From a virus, in IMG/VR virus record IMGVR_UViG_3300031566_000319, positions 1 through 26,064 of that record: a stretch of DNA of 26,064 nucleotides; one strand, 5' to 3'. Each line of letters begins with the position of its first letter. The stretch's first letter is position 1. Below are positions 1-8,227 of this stretch, in pieces. Made by a program: the position numbers and the translations under genes. The notes under the pieces were generated by a model. That model was not told the DNA's origin. It did no database searches and worked only from the letters and a program-made list of their open reading frames with translations.

Positions 1-2
1 TC

Positions 3-1091
3 CAGGCTCGTGGCTTCTCGCGTGCCATCAAGAACACGCTGGAGATGAACGAGTACCACCACCAGGTCTTCGGGAACCTGACCGGGACCCACAAGTGGAC
101 CGACGTGGAATGGATCATGAAGGGCTCCGCCCTCCACGGGACGCCGTACCTGAACATGTACGCTCAGGGTGCTGGCGGCGCGATCATCTCGAAACGCTTC
201 GATCTGATCTTGTGCGACGACATCCTCGACGAAGAGAACTGCGCCACACCCGAACAGCGAGAGAAGCTGGAGCTCTGGTTCTGGAAGACGCTCAAGCCGT
301 GTCTTGCGCCTGGTGGATCGATCATTGTCCTCGGGACCAGGTGGGCCGAGAGCGATCTGTACCAGGTCCTCATGGAAGAGAAGAAGTGGCCCAGCATGGT
401 GAGGGGGGCCATTTACAAGGATGAGAACGACCGAGACCAAGCTCTCTGGCCGGAATACTGGCCGCTCGAGGCTCTCGAGGCGGAGCGCCGCGACATGGGC
501 AGCGCGATGTTCGCCTGCTCGTATCTCAACGACATCAGCGGTCTCATGGCGGGCAACATCTTCCGGAGGGAGTGGTTCAACTACTTCGATCCGCACCAGT
601 TGGCTCCCGGCCACCTGGTCTGGAAGATGGGTGTCGACCTAGCTTCATCGGAGCGTCAGCGAGCTGACTTCACGGCCCGTGTTGTTGTTGGTGAGGATGC
701 AGACCGGAACGTCTACGTCTACTCCGTTGTCCGGGACAAGATCGAGACCGGGCACAAGGGGTTCATCGGTGACGGGTACAACGCTTTTCCCTTGATCAGC
801 AAGATCGTCGTCGAGAACAACCAGTTCCAGGGTGCGTTCGTGAAGGACCTGCTCTCGATGACGAACTGGCCGGTGGTCGGCAAGAAGAGCGAGGTCGACA
901 AGGTCACCCGGGCGAGAGCCGTTGCTTCGCGCTACGAGTCCGGGAAGGTCTTCCACAGCAGGAGCTTGCAGGGGACGGACTTCGAGATTGAGCTCCTGCA
1001 GTTCCCGAAAGGGCACGATGACATGATCGACGCTCTGGGTCTGGCCATGGAAACCGGTGCTGGTGGTGCGTTCTTCGGAGCGTTGACCTGA
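3..1091 (+). CDS. terL: Terminase large subunit, 5' truncated by window edge
   Basis: This is the packaging motor ATPase/nuclease that threads DNA into the prohead through the portal. The frame is open from base 3, reading QARGFSRAIKNTLE before the first ATG at 45, so the true start lies upstream and the Walker A region is missing. Visible are a Walker B-like segment (LILCDD) followed by DEEN, and the GTRWAESDLY coupling motif typical of terminases. The C-terminal RNase H-like nuclease shows its acidic clusters: GVDLASSERQRADF, the VVENNQ strand and the closing GHDDMIDALGLAM motif. The portal gene lies two small genes downstream, the usual order for tailed phages. The family assignment is firm; the packaging type (cos or pac) cannot be told from this fragment. 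Confidence 0.94.
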   Translation, partial: QARGFSRAIKNTLEMNEYHHQVFGNLTGTHKWTDVEWIMKGSALHGTPYLNMYAQGAGGAIISKRFDLILCDDILDEENCATPEQREKLELWFWKTLKPCLAPGGSIIVLGTRWAESDLYQVLMEEKKWPSMVRGAIYKDENDRDQALWPEYWPLEALEAERRDMGSAMFACSYLNDISGLMAGNIFRREWFNYFDPHQLAPGHLVWKMGVDLASSERQRADFTARVVVGEDADRNVYVYSVVRDKIETGHKGFIGDGYNAFPLISKIVVENNQFQGAFVKDLLSMTNWPVVGKKSEVDKVTRARAVASRYESGKVFHSRSLQGTDFEIELLQFPKGHDDMIDALGLAMETGAGGAFFGALT

Positions 1092-1092
1092 G

Positions 1093-1269
1093 ATGGAGAT
1101 GGTCGCCCCTGGGCCTGATCTCGTTCTTGGTCCATGTTTCGACTGCTTCATCAAGAGTCGACTGTTCGAGTTCATGCCCGGGCACTGGATTTGCCTGTCC
1201 TGCTACCGCGATCTCGTCGACGCGGCTTTAGAGACCGCTTACGAGGAGGATGCGGATGCCGCTCCCTGA
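1093..1269 (+). CDS. Small CxxC...CxxC protein, zinc-ribbon-like (58 aa)
   Basis: A short reading frame begins one base after the terminase stop (TGA-G-ATG) and overlaps the next gene by 14 bases. The protein carries two paired-cysteine knuckles, PCFDCF at residues 14-19 and WICLSCY at residues 32-38, then an acidic C-terminus (YEEDADAAP). The CxxC-x15-CxxC spacing fits a treble-clef or ribbon zinc site. Start may be the ATG at 1093 or the third codon, ATG at 1099. Small zinc-ribbon proteins of unknown role are common beside terminase and portal genes in high-GC phages. No function is assigned; it fills an otherwise empty gap and keeps the tight spacing of its neighbours. Confidence 0.6.
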   Translation: MEMVAPGPDLVLGPCFDCFIKSRLFEFMPGHWICLSCYRDLVDAALETAYEEDADAAP

Positions 1270-1471
1270 ACCGCCCATCATGATCGAGTTCAGGGATGGG
1301 GAGAAGTCCGTCCCTCCGCACATTGCGTCCAACATCTCGATCGCCGAGATCGATCCCTTCAACTACACCTATGAGGAGGCCGTCAGGCTGTCTGAGCAGG
1401 CGCTGATGAAGAACCTGTTGAAAGGGTTCCAGCAGGACATGATCTACAAGCACTTCCGAGAAAACCGCTGA
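1256..1471 (+). CDS. Hypothetical protein (71 aa) between terminase and portal
   Basis: I do not recognise this gene. The ATG at 1256 is chosen over the in-frame ATG at 1250 because a strong ribosome site (GAGGAGG, 1243-1249) sits six bases before it. The product begins MPLPEPPIMIEF and is mildly acidic in the middle, with a predicted helical C-terminal half (YEEAVRLSEQALMKNLLKGF). It ends in the TGATG overlap with the portal gene, so translation is probably coupled. Its position between terminase and portal suggests a packaging or portal accessory role, but that is inference from location only. Confidence 0.72.
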   Translation: MPLPEPPIMIEFRDGEKSVPPHIASNISIAEIDPFNYTYEEAVRLSEQALMKNLLKGFQQDMIYKHFRENR

Positions 1472-2805
1472 TGGGCATCCTCGTCCGGGCTGCGATGGGC
1501 TCGAGGGCTCAACCGCAGGTTGCTCTCGTGAAGGCACCAAAGTCCTCGCCCAACAACCTGCCTCCCGGCAGTGCGACAGCCTCGGTGACCTATGCCTGGG
1601 ATGGCAGGGTGCCCGTCCTCAACGCCAAGACCTACCGCAACTGGTACAAGACCAGCGAATGGGTCCGGGGGGCGGTTGACATCCGGACGTCACAGGTGTC
1701 CCAGGCGGAGTGGGACATCGTCGCCAAGGACAAGGACCAGCCCTACAGCAAGCGGCTTCGGCGCGAGATCCGAGAGAAGCTCGAGACCCCGAACCCGCTG
1801 AACGACTCTTTCTCTACCTTCCTCGAGCCGGTGACCCGAGACCTCGTCACCCTGGATGCCGGGTGTGTCGAGAAGGAACGGAACCTGATGGGGGATCTGG
1901 TCAACCTGTGGCCGGTTGATGCCGCCACCGTCCGCGTTTCGACCTCATGGGATGGATCCAACCCCAAGGAGCCCAGGTACTACTGGTACCCGGACAACTA
2001 CCGTCCGGTGGCGTCCTGGCGGAACAACGACTTCATCTACATGATCCAGCACCGCCGGACGGACTCGGTGGTCGGACTGCCTCCGATGGAGACGCTGAAG
2101 CTGACCATCGAGGCTGAGCTCCAGGCGCACGAGTACAACCGGCGACAGGTTGCCGGTGCTGCGCCTGACGGCATCATGGACCTGGGCGAGACATTCTCCC
2201 GCGACCAGGTGAACTCCTTCCGTGCGTTCTTCGAGAGCGAGGTCGCAGGTCGGGGGGCCGTTGGTTTCATCGGTGGGACGAAGAACCCCAAGTGGATCCC
2301 GCTCCGCCCTGGCAACAGGGAGATGCAGTTCCTGGAGTGGCAGGTCTACCTCGTCAGAAAGATCGCGGTCGTGTTCGGCCTGACGCCGCAGGACCTTGGT
2401 GTCACCTTTGACATCAACAAGAGCACGTCCGAGACCCAGGTGCAGATCTCCGAGGACCGAGGCCTGAGGCCGCTCATGTCCCGTGTCCAGGACTACATCA
2501 CGGAGGAGATCGTCTGGGACGCCGCGTACGGCGGTCCACGCAACAACCTGGCCTTCCGCTTCACCTCGCTCAACCTCAAGGAGAGCACGGCGAAGTCGAA
2601 GATCCTCGAGTCCGCCCTGGGCGGCGTTCCGTGGCGCTTCATCAATGAAGCACGCATGGAAGAGGGTCGTGAACCGATCCCGGCCCTCAACGGCAAGTTG
2701 GTCATGGAGACGCCCGTTGGCGCTCTTGACATTAGTGATGTCCCGACGGTGCGTGAGTACCTCGAGATGCAGATGGCCTCTCGGAAGCCCGATGGTGGCT
2801 CCTAA
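1471..2805 (+). CDS. Portal protein (444 aa)
   Basis: The portal forms the dodecameric ring at the head vertex through which DNA enters and to which the tail attaches. The length is typical of HK97-type portals. Recognisable segments are the N-terminal WYKTSEWVRGAVDIRTSQVSQ helix region, the P-domain strand set around DAGCVEKERN and LWPVDAATVRV, the QHRRTDSVVGLPPMETL stretch, and the clip/stem region leading to VFGLTPQDLGV and STSETQVQ. That last pattern (F-G-[LV]-x-P-x-x-L-G) is characteristic of the family. The start codon overlaps the previous stop. The C-terminal tail (DISDVPTVREYLEMQMASRKPDGGS) is polar and probably flexible. Confidence 0.93.
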   Translation: MGILVRAAMGSRAQPQVALVKAPKSSPNNLPPGSATASVTYAWDGRVPVLNAKTYRNWYKTSEWVRGAVDIRTSQVSQAEWDIVAKDKDQPYSKRLRREIREKLETPNPLNDSFSTFLEPVTRDLVTLDAGCVEKERNLMGDLVNLWPVDAATVRVSTSWDGSNPKEPRYYWYPDNYRPVASWRNNDFIYMIQHRRTDSVVGLPPMETLKLTIEAELQAHEYNRRQVAGAAPDGIMDLGETFSRDQVNSFRAFFESEVAGRGAVGFIGGTKNPKWIPLRPGNREMQFLEWQVYLVRKIAVVFGLTPQDLGVTFDINKSTSETQVQISEDRGLRPLMSRVQDYITEEIVWDAAYGGPRNNLAFRFTSLNLKESTAKSKILESALGGVPWRFINEARMEEGREPIPALNGKLVMETPVGALDISDVPTVREYLEMQMASRKPDGGS

Positions 2806-2832
2806 CAGTCAAGCCTCAAGGAGGGGCAACAC

Positions 2833-3111
2833 ATGGCAGCTCTCGCGGTGACCCCGGCCTCGGGGTCGATCAATTCCAGGAAGGACTTCGTTCGCGTTGA
2901 TCTCACCGATGGGGATGAGACTCTCCGCCAGCGGATCAAGGCTGAGCTCGCAGGCGCGGAAACACTCACCTCGCATGAGTTCCAGCCCTCGAGCGATGGC
3001 AAGCACTCCTGGTTCAACGTCATGTTCCCGGCTGACGGGAGCTGGACGCTGACCCTCTACAACACGGATGGCGACGGCACGCTCGCCACGCTTGCGGTGA
3101 CGGTCGCCTAA
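2833..3111 (+). CDS. Small beta-rich virion-associated protein (92 aa)
   Basis: A good ribosome site (AAGGAGGGG) lies about seven bases before the ATG. The protein reads as a compact all-beta domain: alternating strands with a SWFNVMFPADGSWTLTLYNTDGDGTLATLAVTV ending, which recalls an Ig-like or fibronectin-like fold. There is no signal peptide or membrane segment. It lies directly after the portal and overlaps the next gene by one base. A capsid decoration or tail-associated Ig domain is plausible, but I do not recognise the family, so the role is inference. Confidence 0.72.
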   Translation: MAALAVTPASGSINSRKDFVRVDLTDGDETLRQRIKAELAGAETLTSHEFQPSSDGKHSWFNVMFPADGSWTLTLYNTDGDGTLATLAVTVA

Positions 3112-3347
3112 TGACCGCGCAGACGGTAGGAGCCGTCGAAGCCATCCCCTTTCTCGTGCGCGTGGAGACGAACAGTCGCCTCCACGTGCGCTACCAGATC
3201 GTTGGCCGGACGCTCGATGACGGGCGCTGCGGCATCGATGACAACTGGGTCAGAGCATCGGCTGAAGATCTTGCCGACGCTGAGCCAGACCGGCTCTGCC
3301 GGTATTGCTTCCCCGTCGCAACCGGGGATAAGGAGGTCAGGGAATGA
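3111..3347 (+). CDS. Hypothetical Cys-containing protein (78 aa)
   Basis: The start overlaps the preceding stop (TAATG), and the stop overlaps the next start by four bases. The N-terminal half looks like beta strands (AIPFLVRVETNSRLHVRYQIVGRTL). Three cysteines occur, C40 in GRCG and a pair C63/C66 in LCRYCF, which could bind a metal but form an incomplete four-ligand set. I do not recognise the family. The gene contains the strong AAGGAGGT ribosome site used by the following virion protein gene, so the two are coupled. Confidence 0.65.
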   Translation: MTAQTVGAVEAIPFLVRVETNSRLHVRYQIVGRTLDDGRCGIDDNWVRASAEDLADAEPDRLCRYCFPVATGDKEVRE

Positions 3348-4210
3348 ACTTCCTTCGGATCCTCTCCCGGGATCGGGAGCAGCCGAAGAGCCAGGTCGAA
3401 GTCATCAAGCGGATCGACGACGACCTCAACTCGATGATCACTCGTGGCCGGTTCATGGGTGAGAAGCTCACCTTCGGCCCGAACTTCGTCCACACGTACA
3501 TCATGCGTGGCAGGTCGGGCGAGTACGGCAAGCCGGGGTCCGTCGAGGACCTGGGCTGGTCGCACAACATCAAGACCACCGTTGGGATGGACTGGCTCCA
3601 CAACAACATGGGTGGCCTGATCACTCCGACCAGCGGCAGCCCGGCGACCACCGTCACCGCGACGGCCATCACCAGCACCGGCACCACGCTCTCTGCTGAC
3701 GCCCTCAAGGGCATGCGGGTCGTGATGCCGATCACCGGCCTGACAACCAAGCCCGTGTTCGCCAACATCCTGTCCAACACCACGTCGGTCATCCAGGTCG
3801 ACTCGTGGCAGACAGAGGCACAGGGTGCGGGCACCACGCCCGCGAGCACCTCGGCGTACTTCGTGCTGCCGGGCCAGGGTCCTGCGTCCTACATCGGCCT
3901 CACGACTGACACCGGCGCTCCGGCCGTGGGTGACACCACGCTCGCAACGGAGATCACGACCAACGGCCTCGCGCGTGCGCTGGCCACCTTCGCTCACACC
4001 CCGGGTGCGACCACCTACACGCTGGCGAAGACGTTCGCCGCAACGGGCACGCACACCAACGTCCACAAGGCAGGCAACTTCACCGGTGGCTACGGAGCCT
4101 CCGGTGGCGGCATCCTCGTTGCGGATACGAACCTCAACGCTGACGCCACGCTCGCGAACGGCGACTCGCTCGCCGTCACCTGGACCTGGACGCTCCCGGC
4201 CGCTGGCTAG
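3344..4210 (+). CDS. Virion structural protein, probably abundant (288 aa)
   Basis: The gene has a near-perfect ribosome site (AAGGAGGT at 3330-3337, six bases before ATG) and is followed directly by a strong terminator, both signs of high expression. The N-terminal part (VEVIKRIDDDLNSMITRG) is polar; the rest is beta-rich and Thr/Ala-rich. The C-terminal half, from about residue 185 (YIGLTTDTGAPAVGDTTL) to the closing LAVTWTWTLPA strand, matches a beta-sandwich often seen in phage virion proteins: G-D-T-T-L, TNGLARALATFAHT, and a final GDSLAVTWT. A head decoration or tail-associated structural role is likely. The exact role is not shown by sequence. Confidence 0.72.
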   Translation: MNFLRILSRDREQPKSQVEVIKRIDDDLNSMITRGRFMGEKLTFGPNFVHTYIMRGRSGEYGKPGSVEDLGWSHNIKTTVGMDWLHNNMGGLITPTSGSPATTVTATAITSTGTTLSADALKGMRVVMPITGLTTKPVFANILSNTTSVIQVDSWQTEAQGAGTTPASTSAYFVLPGQGPASYIGLTTDTGAPAVGDTTLATEITTNGLARALATFAHTPGATTYTLAKTFAATGTHTNVHKAGNFTGGYGASGGGILVADTNLNADATLANGDSLAVTWTWTLPAAG

Positions 4211-4217
4211 GAGCTTG

Positions 4218-4259
4218 AGCCGTAGCGGGGCAGCAATGTCCCGCTACGGCTTTCTCTTT
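4218..4259 (+). terminator. Rho-independent terminator after the 288-aa virion gene
   Basis: A perfect 12-bp stem, AGCCGTAGCGGG (4218-4229) paired with CCCGCTACGGCT (4240-4251), encloses a 10-base loop. It is followed by a T-rich run, TTTCTCTTT, ending at 4259. It starts eight bases after the stop codon. This separates the portal-proximal genes from the fibre block, although read-through is probably needed because no clear promoter is seen before 4286. Confidence 0.85.
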
Positions 4260-4285
4260 GATCTGAGCAAGGAAAGGGGTATCTG

Positions 4286-4951
4286 ATGCCTGTCACCATC
4301 CCCGCGACGGGGACGGGTACTGCGACCCCGATCGTCAGTACCGACAACGTCACCGCAGACAGCAGCCAGGTCCAGAACGTCCAGCTCGTGACGGTGTCTG
4401 GCGGAGCGTTGACACGCATCGCTTCTGGGACTCAGTACACCGAAGACACGGCGCTGGGGACGGATCCAACTGGAACCGCCATTATCGCCAATGGATCATC
4501 TGCCACTCCTACCGCCGTCAGCGCAGATGGTGATGCGGTTACTGTCTGGGCCAACAAGAGCGGGGCGATCGTCCCTGTCAATGCCCCGCACATCGGTCTC
4601 AATGGAGATCCCTGGAGCCTGGTCCATGAGGGGGCGACTTACACCTCAGCCCAGACCAGCACGGTTGTCGTGGCTGGCGGTGCCAGTGAGAAGCTGGTGG
4701 TCACCCAGGTCCAGATCCAGGCCTATGGCACGACGGCTTTCACCTGTCAGGTCTACTTCGGGACCGGGGCTTTCAGCCGTGGAACCAGCAGGGCCGTGTT
4801 CGATGGAGAGTTCGCTCCGTCCGCGACCTCGAAGCCTGGTGTCGTCATGAATGGTCCCTTCATCTCGGGGACCAACGGCGACGATCTCTGCATCACGACG
4901 GTCGGTGCTGGCAGCGTGACCATCAATGTCTGGTACTACGTGGTGACCTGA
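4286..4951 (+). CDS. Tail or fibre-associated virion protein (221 aa)
   Basis: The ribosome site AAGGAAAGG lies about seven bases before the ATG. The N-terminal section (residues 1-100) is Thr/Ala-rich and resembles the polar start of many phage virion proteins, with TQYTEDTALGTDPTG and SADGDAVTVWANKSGAIVPVN. The second half is a beta-sandwich-like domain, with strands VVVAGGASEKLVVTQVQIQAYG, CQVYFGTGAF and a final VTINVWYYVVT. No transmembrane segment or enzyme motif is seen. It opens the block of adhesin genes and probably belongs to the tail tip or fibre complex. The call rests on composition and location as much as on family resemblance. Confidence 0.68.
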   Translation: MPVTIPATGTGTATPIVSTDNVTADSSQVQNVQLVTVSGGALTRIASGTQYTEDTALGTDPTGTAIIANGSSATPTAVSADGDAVTVWANKSGAIVPVNAPHIGLNGDPWSLVHEGATYTSAQTSTVVVAGGASEKLVVTQVQIQAYGTTAFTCQVYFGTGAFSRGTSRAVFDGEFAPSATSKPGVVMNGPFISGTNGDDLCITTVGAGSVTINVWYYVVT

Positions 4952-4952
4952 G

Positions 4953-6698
4953 ATGGCGATTGGCTTCAGGTCAGCCAACAAGGGGAACAACGGGACGGGG
5001 GCATCGACCCTCGCCATCTCCGCTCCGAGCGGTGTCCAGTCTGGCGACATGCTGGTGATGGGTGTCACCGCTCGTGGTGGCACGGGGACGACCATCGGCC
5101 TGGGTGCCTACTTCCGTGGGAGCGCGAGCCTGCCCAATTACCCGTCCGCCCTGGCGGTTGATCCTGGTGGCGCGTATTACTATGCCTCGTCGTCGGTCGG
5201 GAACTGGATCAAGAAGATCCGCGTATCGGATCTGACCGTGGTGTCAACGATCAGTACGTCGGTGACCTACGCCTCGAACATGTGTGTGACCCCCGATGGT
5301 GCCTGGTTGTACTGCGTGACCTCGCAGGGCAGCCCCGCCTACGCCTACGTCATCGACCTCGCCGACTTCACGCTCCAGACCACGATCACGCTGACGGGTG
5401 GCTATGCCACCAACGCGTTCTCTCTTTCCGACAGCTCCCGGGTCTATGTGCCCTGCGGTGGGCAGAACGTCGTCAAGGTCCTGCGGACGTCGGACCACAC
5501 GTTCGTCAAGGACATCGCCGTCACCTACGCCTTTGACTGGTGCCTCACGCCCGACGATGCGTACATCTACTTCCCCCGGGGAAACGGCAGCCAGATCTAC
5601 AAGGTCAGGACCTCGGACGACACGCTCGTTTCCACGCTGACGCCTACCAAGTCCAACACGAACGGGAGCGGTCCGTTCACGGCGGTCGATGCCGCTGGCG
5701 TATATTACTACCAGCCGAATTGTGGGATCGGTTCGGATGCGGTTACCAGGGTCACGCTCTCGAACGATGCCCTGACCTACTGCACCACTTCGATCACGAG
5801 GCCACAGATCGTCCGGCTGTCCCCAGATGAGTCGCTGATGGCCGTGTACTGCCAGAGTGCGGCGGACTCCAGCAGGGGCGTGGTCCTGATCCGCACGTCG
5901 GACTTCACCGAGATCCGGGCCACCGTAGGTGACACGCCCGACATCAATTCCTTAGAGTGGGACAAGGGCGGCAAGTACCTTGTGTGCCCGTCAGTGAACA
6001 ACAACAAGGCTTATGTCATTCGGGCGAGCGACATGAAGATGATCCGCGAGATCACCGGCCTGACTACGCCTAGTTATGCCAAGGTCAACGGAACCGAAAT
6101 GTACTTCAAGAGCGGTTCTGGTTTGTCGGACGTCGTGGATGCTGGCCCGCTCGACTGGGAGCTGATCGGCAAGCCCGAGAACAGCGGGACGACATTGCGG
6201 CAGGAGTTGTACTGGCGTCTCGCAGGGGCGACCGAACCGTCCGCCTACAGCGCGGCGTTCAACTCGTCCGTCCGAGCATCCGGCGTCGTGGTTGCCTTGT
6301 CGGGCGCTGACCCGTCTGCGCCGCTGAACGCGCAGTACGGAGGCCAGGTAAACGCGAGCAGCACGGCGGTCGATGCTCCCTCGTCCTTTGGCTCGTGGGA
6401 AGCCCGTAATGGGATTGATGTGGCGATGCTTGGGACGGCCTATGAGTCGTCGTTTTCCCCTCCGACTGACTATACCGAACCTGCGAACGGGGACGTCGCA
6501 TCAAGCGGAACGTCGAACGCGACGACCACCGCTGTTTCCTACCGGGCTTTAACGGCGGCCACCTCGGTGGCAGCGATCCAGGGGACAGCCGCGAACGCCG
6601 CCGTCAACATCGGCCAGCATGTGTTTGTGAAGGAGACCGCCCCGGATCTTTCTGACCCGACCCCGATCTCCGTGTTCTTCGGACCGGGTCAGGCATGA
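4953..6698 (+). CDS. Fibre protein: beta-sandwich split by a seven-bladed beta-propeller (581 aa)
   Basis: Residues 1-48 are the first half of a common phage beta-sandwich (FRSANKGNNGTGASTLAIS, GDMLVMGVTARGGTGTTI). In relatives this runs straight into a G-W-x-L-I...GTTLRQELYWR segment. Here that second half begins only at about residue 398 (GPLDWELIGKPENSGTTLRQ). The intervening 350 residues carry about seven YVTN/YNCE-like propeller blades, each with a [VIL]RTSD or IDLADF turn: near residues 90, 135, 178, 219, 268, 313 and 357, with SPDE/TPDG/TPDD motifs between. Propellers often bind sugars or proteins, so a receptor-binding head displayed on a sandwich is the natural reading (inference). 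The stop overlaps the next start by four bases. Confidence 0.75.
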   Translation: MAIGFRSANKGNNGTGASTLAISAPSGVQSGDMLVMGVTARGGTGTTIGLGAYFRGSASLPNYPSALAVDPGGAYYYASSSVGNWIKKIRVSDLTVVSTISTSVTYASNMCVTPDGAWLYCVTSQGSPAYAYVIDLADFTLQTTITLTGGYATNAFSLSDSSRVYVPCGGQNVVKVLRTSDHTFVKDIAVTYAFDWCLTPDDAYIYFPRGNGSQIYKVRTSDDTLVSTLTPTKSNTNGSGPFTAVDAAGVYYYQPNCGIGSDAVTRVTLSNDALTYCTTSITRPQIVRLSPDESLMAVYCQSAADSSRGVVLIRTSDFTEIRATVGDTPDINSLEWDKGGKYLVCPSVNNNKAYVIRASDMKMIREITGLTTPSYAKVNGTEMYFKSGSGLSDVVDAGPLDWELIGKPENSGTTLRQELYWRLAGATEPSAYSAAFNSSVRASGVVVALSGADPSAPLNAQYGGQVNASSTAVDAPSSFGSWEARNGIDVAMLGTAYESSFSPPTDYTEPANGDVASSGTSNATTTAVSYRALTAATSVAAIQGTAANAAVNIGQHVFVKETAPDLSDPTPISVFFGPGQA

Positions 6699-6940
6699 GC
6701 GAGAGACGGGGTAGTCCGGGCCGGACGACCTACGCCAGTGAAGAATCGATGCTTCTCTACAACTCTCTGATGGCTAGGATCGAACAGCTCGAAAGGGCTG
6801 TGATCGACCACGAGCAGCGGTTCGACACCCTCCAGACGTGGTGGTGGAAGAGGGTCTGGTTCTGGATTGACGGTTGGCCGTGGCATGACCTGAACGGAAC
6901 CCAGAAGCGGCGGTTCTGGCACCGCAGGGATGGTCGCTGA
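6695..6940 (+). CDS. Tryptophan-rich coiled-coil mini-protein (81 aa)
   Basis: The start lies in an ATGA overlap with the fibre gene and the stop in a TGATG overlap with the next. After a polar N-terminus, residues 20-47 form a likely short coiled coil (LLYNSLMARIEQLERAVIDHEQRFDTL pattern). A stretch with seven tryptophans in about 17 residues follows (TWWWKRVWFWIDGWPW), then a basic end (KRRFWHRR). The Trp block holds several charges, so it is unlikely to span a membrane. It may be an interface peptide joining neighbouring fibre proteins. I do not recognise the family. Confidence 0.6.
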   Translation: MSERRGSPGRTTYASEESMLLYNSLMARIEQLERAVIDHEQRFDTLQTWWWKRVWFWIDGWPWHDLNGTQKRRFWHRRDGR

Positions 6941-8184
6941 TGGCCTCGAGGCTTTACTTCAGGATATCTCTTATCGCGACGAGAGAAGACCTTCAATACG
7001 TTCGGGGCAAGCAGGTTCCACGGCTAGACTCCCGAAACAGCGACGCGTGCTTTGTTTGCGTAAGTTTGACTCCCGAGCAAGGCACTGGCACATATAACTG
7101 GTATAGCGTCAGCGTTGCAGGTACTACTACTGGCATAGAGGTACTTCCGCAAGTTCAACCTTACGACTGGGTATCGTCGCCGATCGCCGAAGATATTTCA
7201 GTTAGCGGCACGATCTCTGCGAACCTTTGGGGGTACGAGACCTCGATGTCTGCCAACACAACTATTGGTTGTGTTGTCTACCGGGTCGACAGCCAGGGAG
7301 AGATATCTGAGATTGGCCGTTCGGCTAGTACGACTGAGTTCGGAACGTCGTCGGCGCTTAGAACCTTTACAATCTCGCCAACATCGACGGATCTCTTCAA
7401 GGGCGACCGCATTTGTCTTCGGTCTTACTTTGACGATGCCGGGACGATGGGCGCTGGCTACGCAGTCTATTTCAGCTTCAATGGAAGCACGCCTGGCGCT
7501 GCTGGCGACTCTTGGGTTGAATTTACTGAAGACGTTAGCTTCATTACTTCAGCTCCTGCGGGTACTACCGTTTATCTGACGAACACTGCATCTGATGTAA
7601 GCACAGCAGCAGTAGATCGCGTAGCTTGGACAGACCGTGGGAGCGGGGTTCAGACAGACGTTACAAATACTGTCCTTGGCTGGACTGATCCAATTCAGAT
7701 TACCGATACTGCCGGTGGTACGGTTGTCGATTGGTGGACTCCAGGCCTAGCGGCCTTTACTCTCGGAGGCGCGGTCAAGGTCAATGCTCGGGGTAACAAT
7801 AGCAACTCGATTGCTTACGCTTCCCCAAGAATTGAAATTGCAGTAACAGATAGCGACGGCAGCAACCCCGTGGTCTGGGGTAGCAATGGAAGCTACGGAT
7901 TTCCTTCTACCGGGGAAGACGCCCGACCAACTTGGGTTAGCGGGCCTGACACGTCTGTTTCGACTGGGCAGCGCCTTCGCATTCGCATCTACATAGACGA
8001 CACTGACAGCCAAGGACATATGCAATCTGGTTATACTTCGACGTTCTACTACGCGGGGACATCGAGCGGAGCGTCAGGAGACAGCTATCTGGTCTTCAGC
8101 CAGACGCTCGAGGCTGATTCCCCGGGACCTGGTGGTTCTTCTGACGCGATGCCGTTCATCGGTGGTGGGTACTACCCCTCCTGA
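6940..8184 (+). CDS. Tail/fibre protein with two tandem related beta domains; lower-GC gene (414 aa)
   Basis: The protein contains an internal duplication. Residues 84-200 and about 275-391 both follow the same plan, closing with G-[DQ]-R-[IL]-x-[LI]-R-x-Y-[FI]-D-D and then G-A-[SA]-G-D-S-x-[VL]-x-F. The first copy has GDRICLRSYFDDAG and GAAGDSWVEF; the second has GQRLRIRIYIDD and GASGDSYLVF. These look like jelly-roll modules. The last 20 residues (SDAMPFIGGGYYPS) are a glycine-rich tail. Codon use differs visibly from its neighbours: A/T-ending codons are frequent (for example ACT ACT ACT GGC ATA), except in the final 100 bases. That suggests recent acquisition of most of the gene. A receptor-binding role is inferred from context. 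Confidence 0.72.
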   Translation: MASRLYFRISLIATREDLQYVRGKQVPRLDSRNSDACFVCVSLTPEQGTGTYNWYSVSVAGTTTGIEVLPQVQPYDWVSSPIAEDISVSGTISANLWGYETSMSANTTIGCVVYRVDSQGEISEIGRSASTTEFGTSSALRTFTISPTSTDLFKGDRICLRSYFDDAGTMGAGYAVYFSFNGSTPGAAGDSWVEFTEDVSFITSAPAGTTVYLTNTASDVSTAAVDRVAWTDRGSGVQTDVTNTVLGWTDPIQITDTAGGTVVDWWTPGLAAFTLGGAVKVNARGNNSNSIAYASPRIEIAVTDSDGSNPVVWGSNGSYGFPSTGEDARPTWVSGPDTSVSTGQRLRIRIYIDDTDSQGHMQSGYTSTFYYAGTSSGASGDSYLVFSQTLEADSPGPGGSSDAMPFIGGGYYPS

Positions 8185-8227
8185 CGTCTTCTGATTTGGG
8201 CCTCGCTGGGCCTGCGGAGGTTCCAGT

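Noticed and set aside
1084-4956. Identical 13-base junction TGACCTGAGATGG at 1084-1096 and 4944-4956
   Set aside because: Both are TGA-G-ATG gene junctions with common codons; two copies in such DNA can arise by chance and no further copies were noticed.
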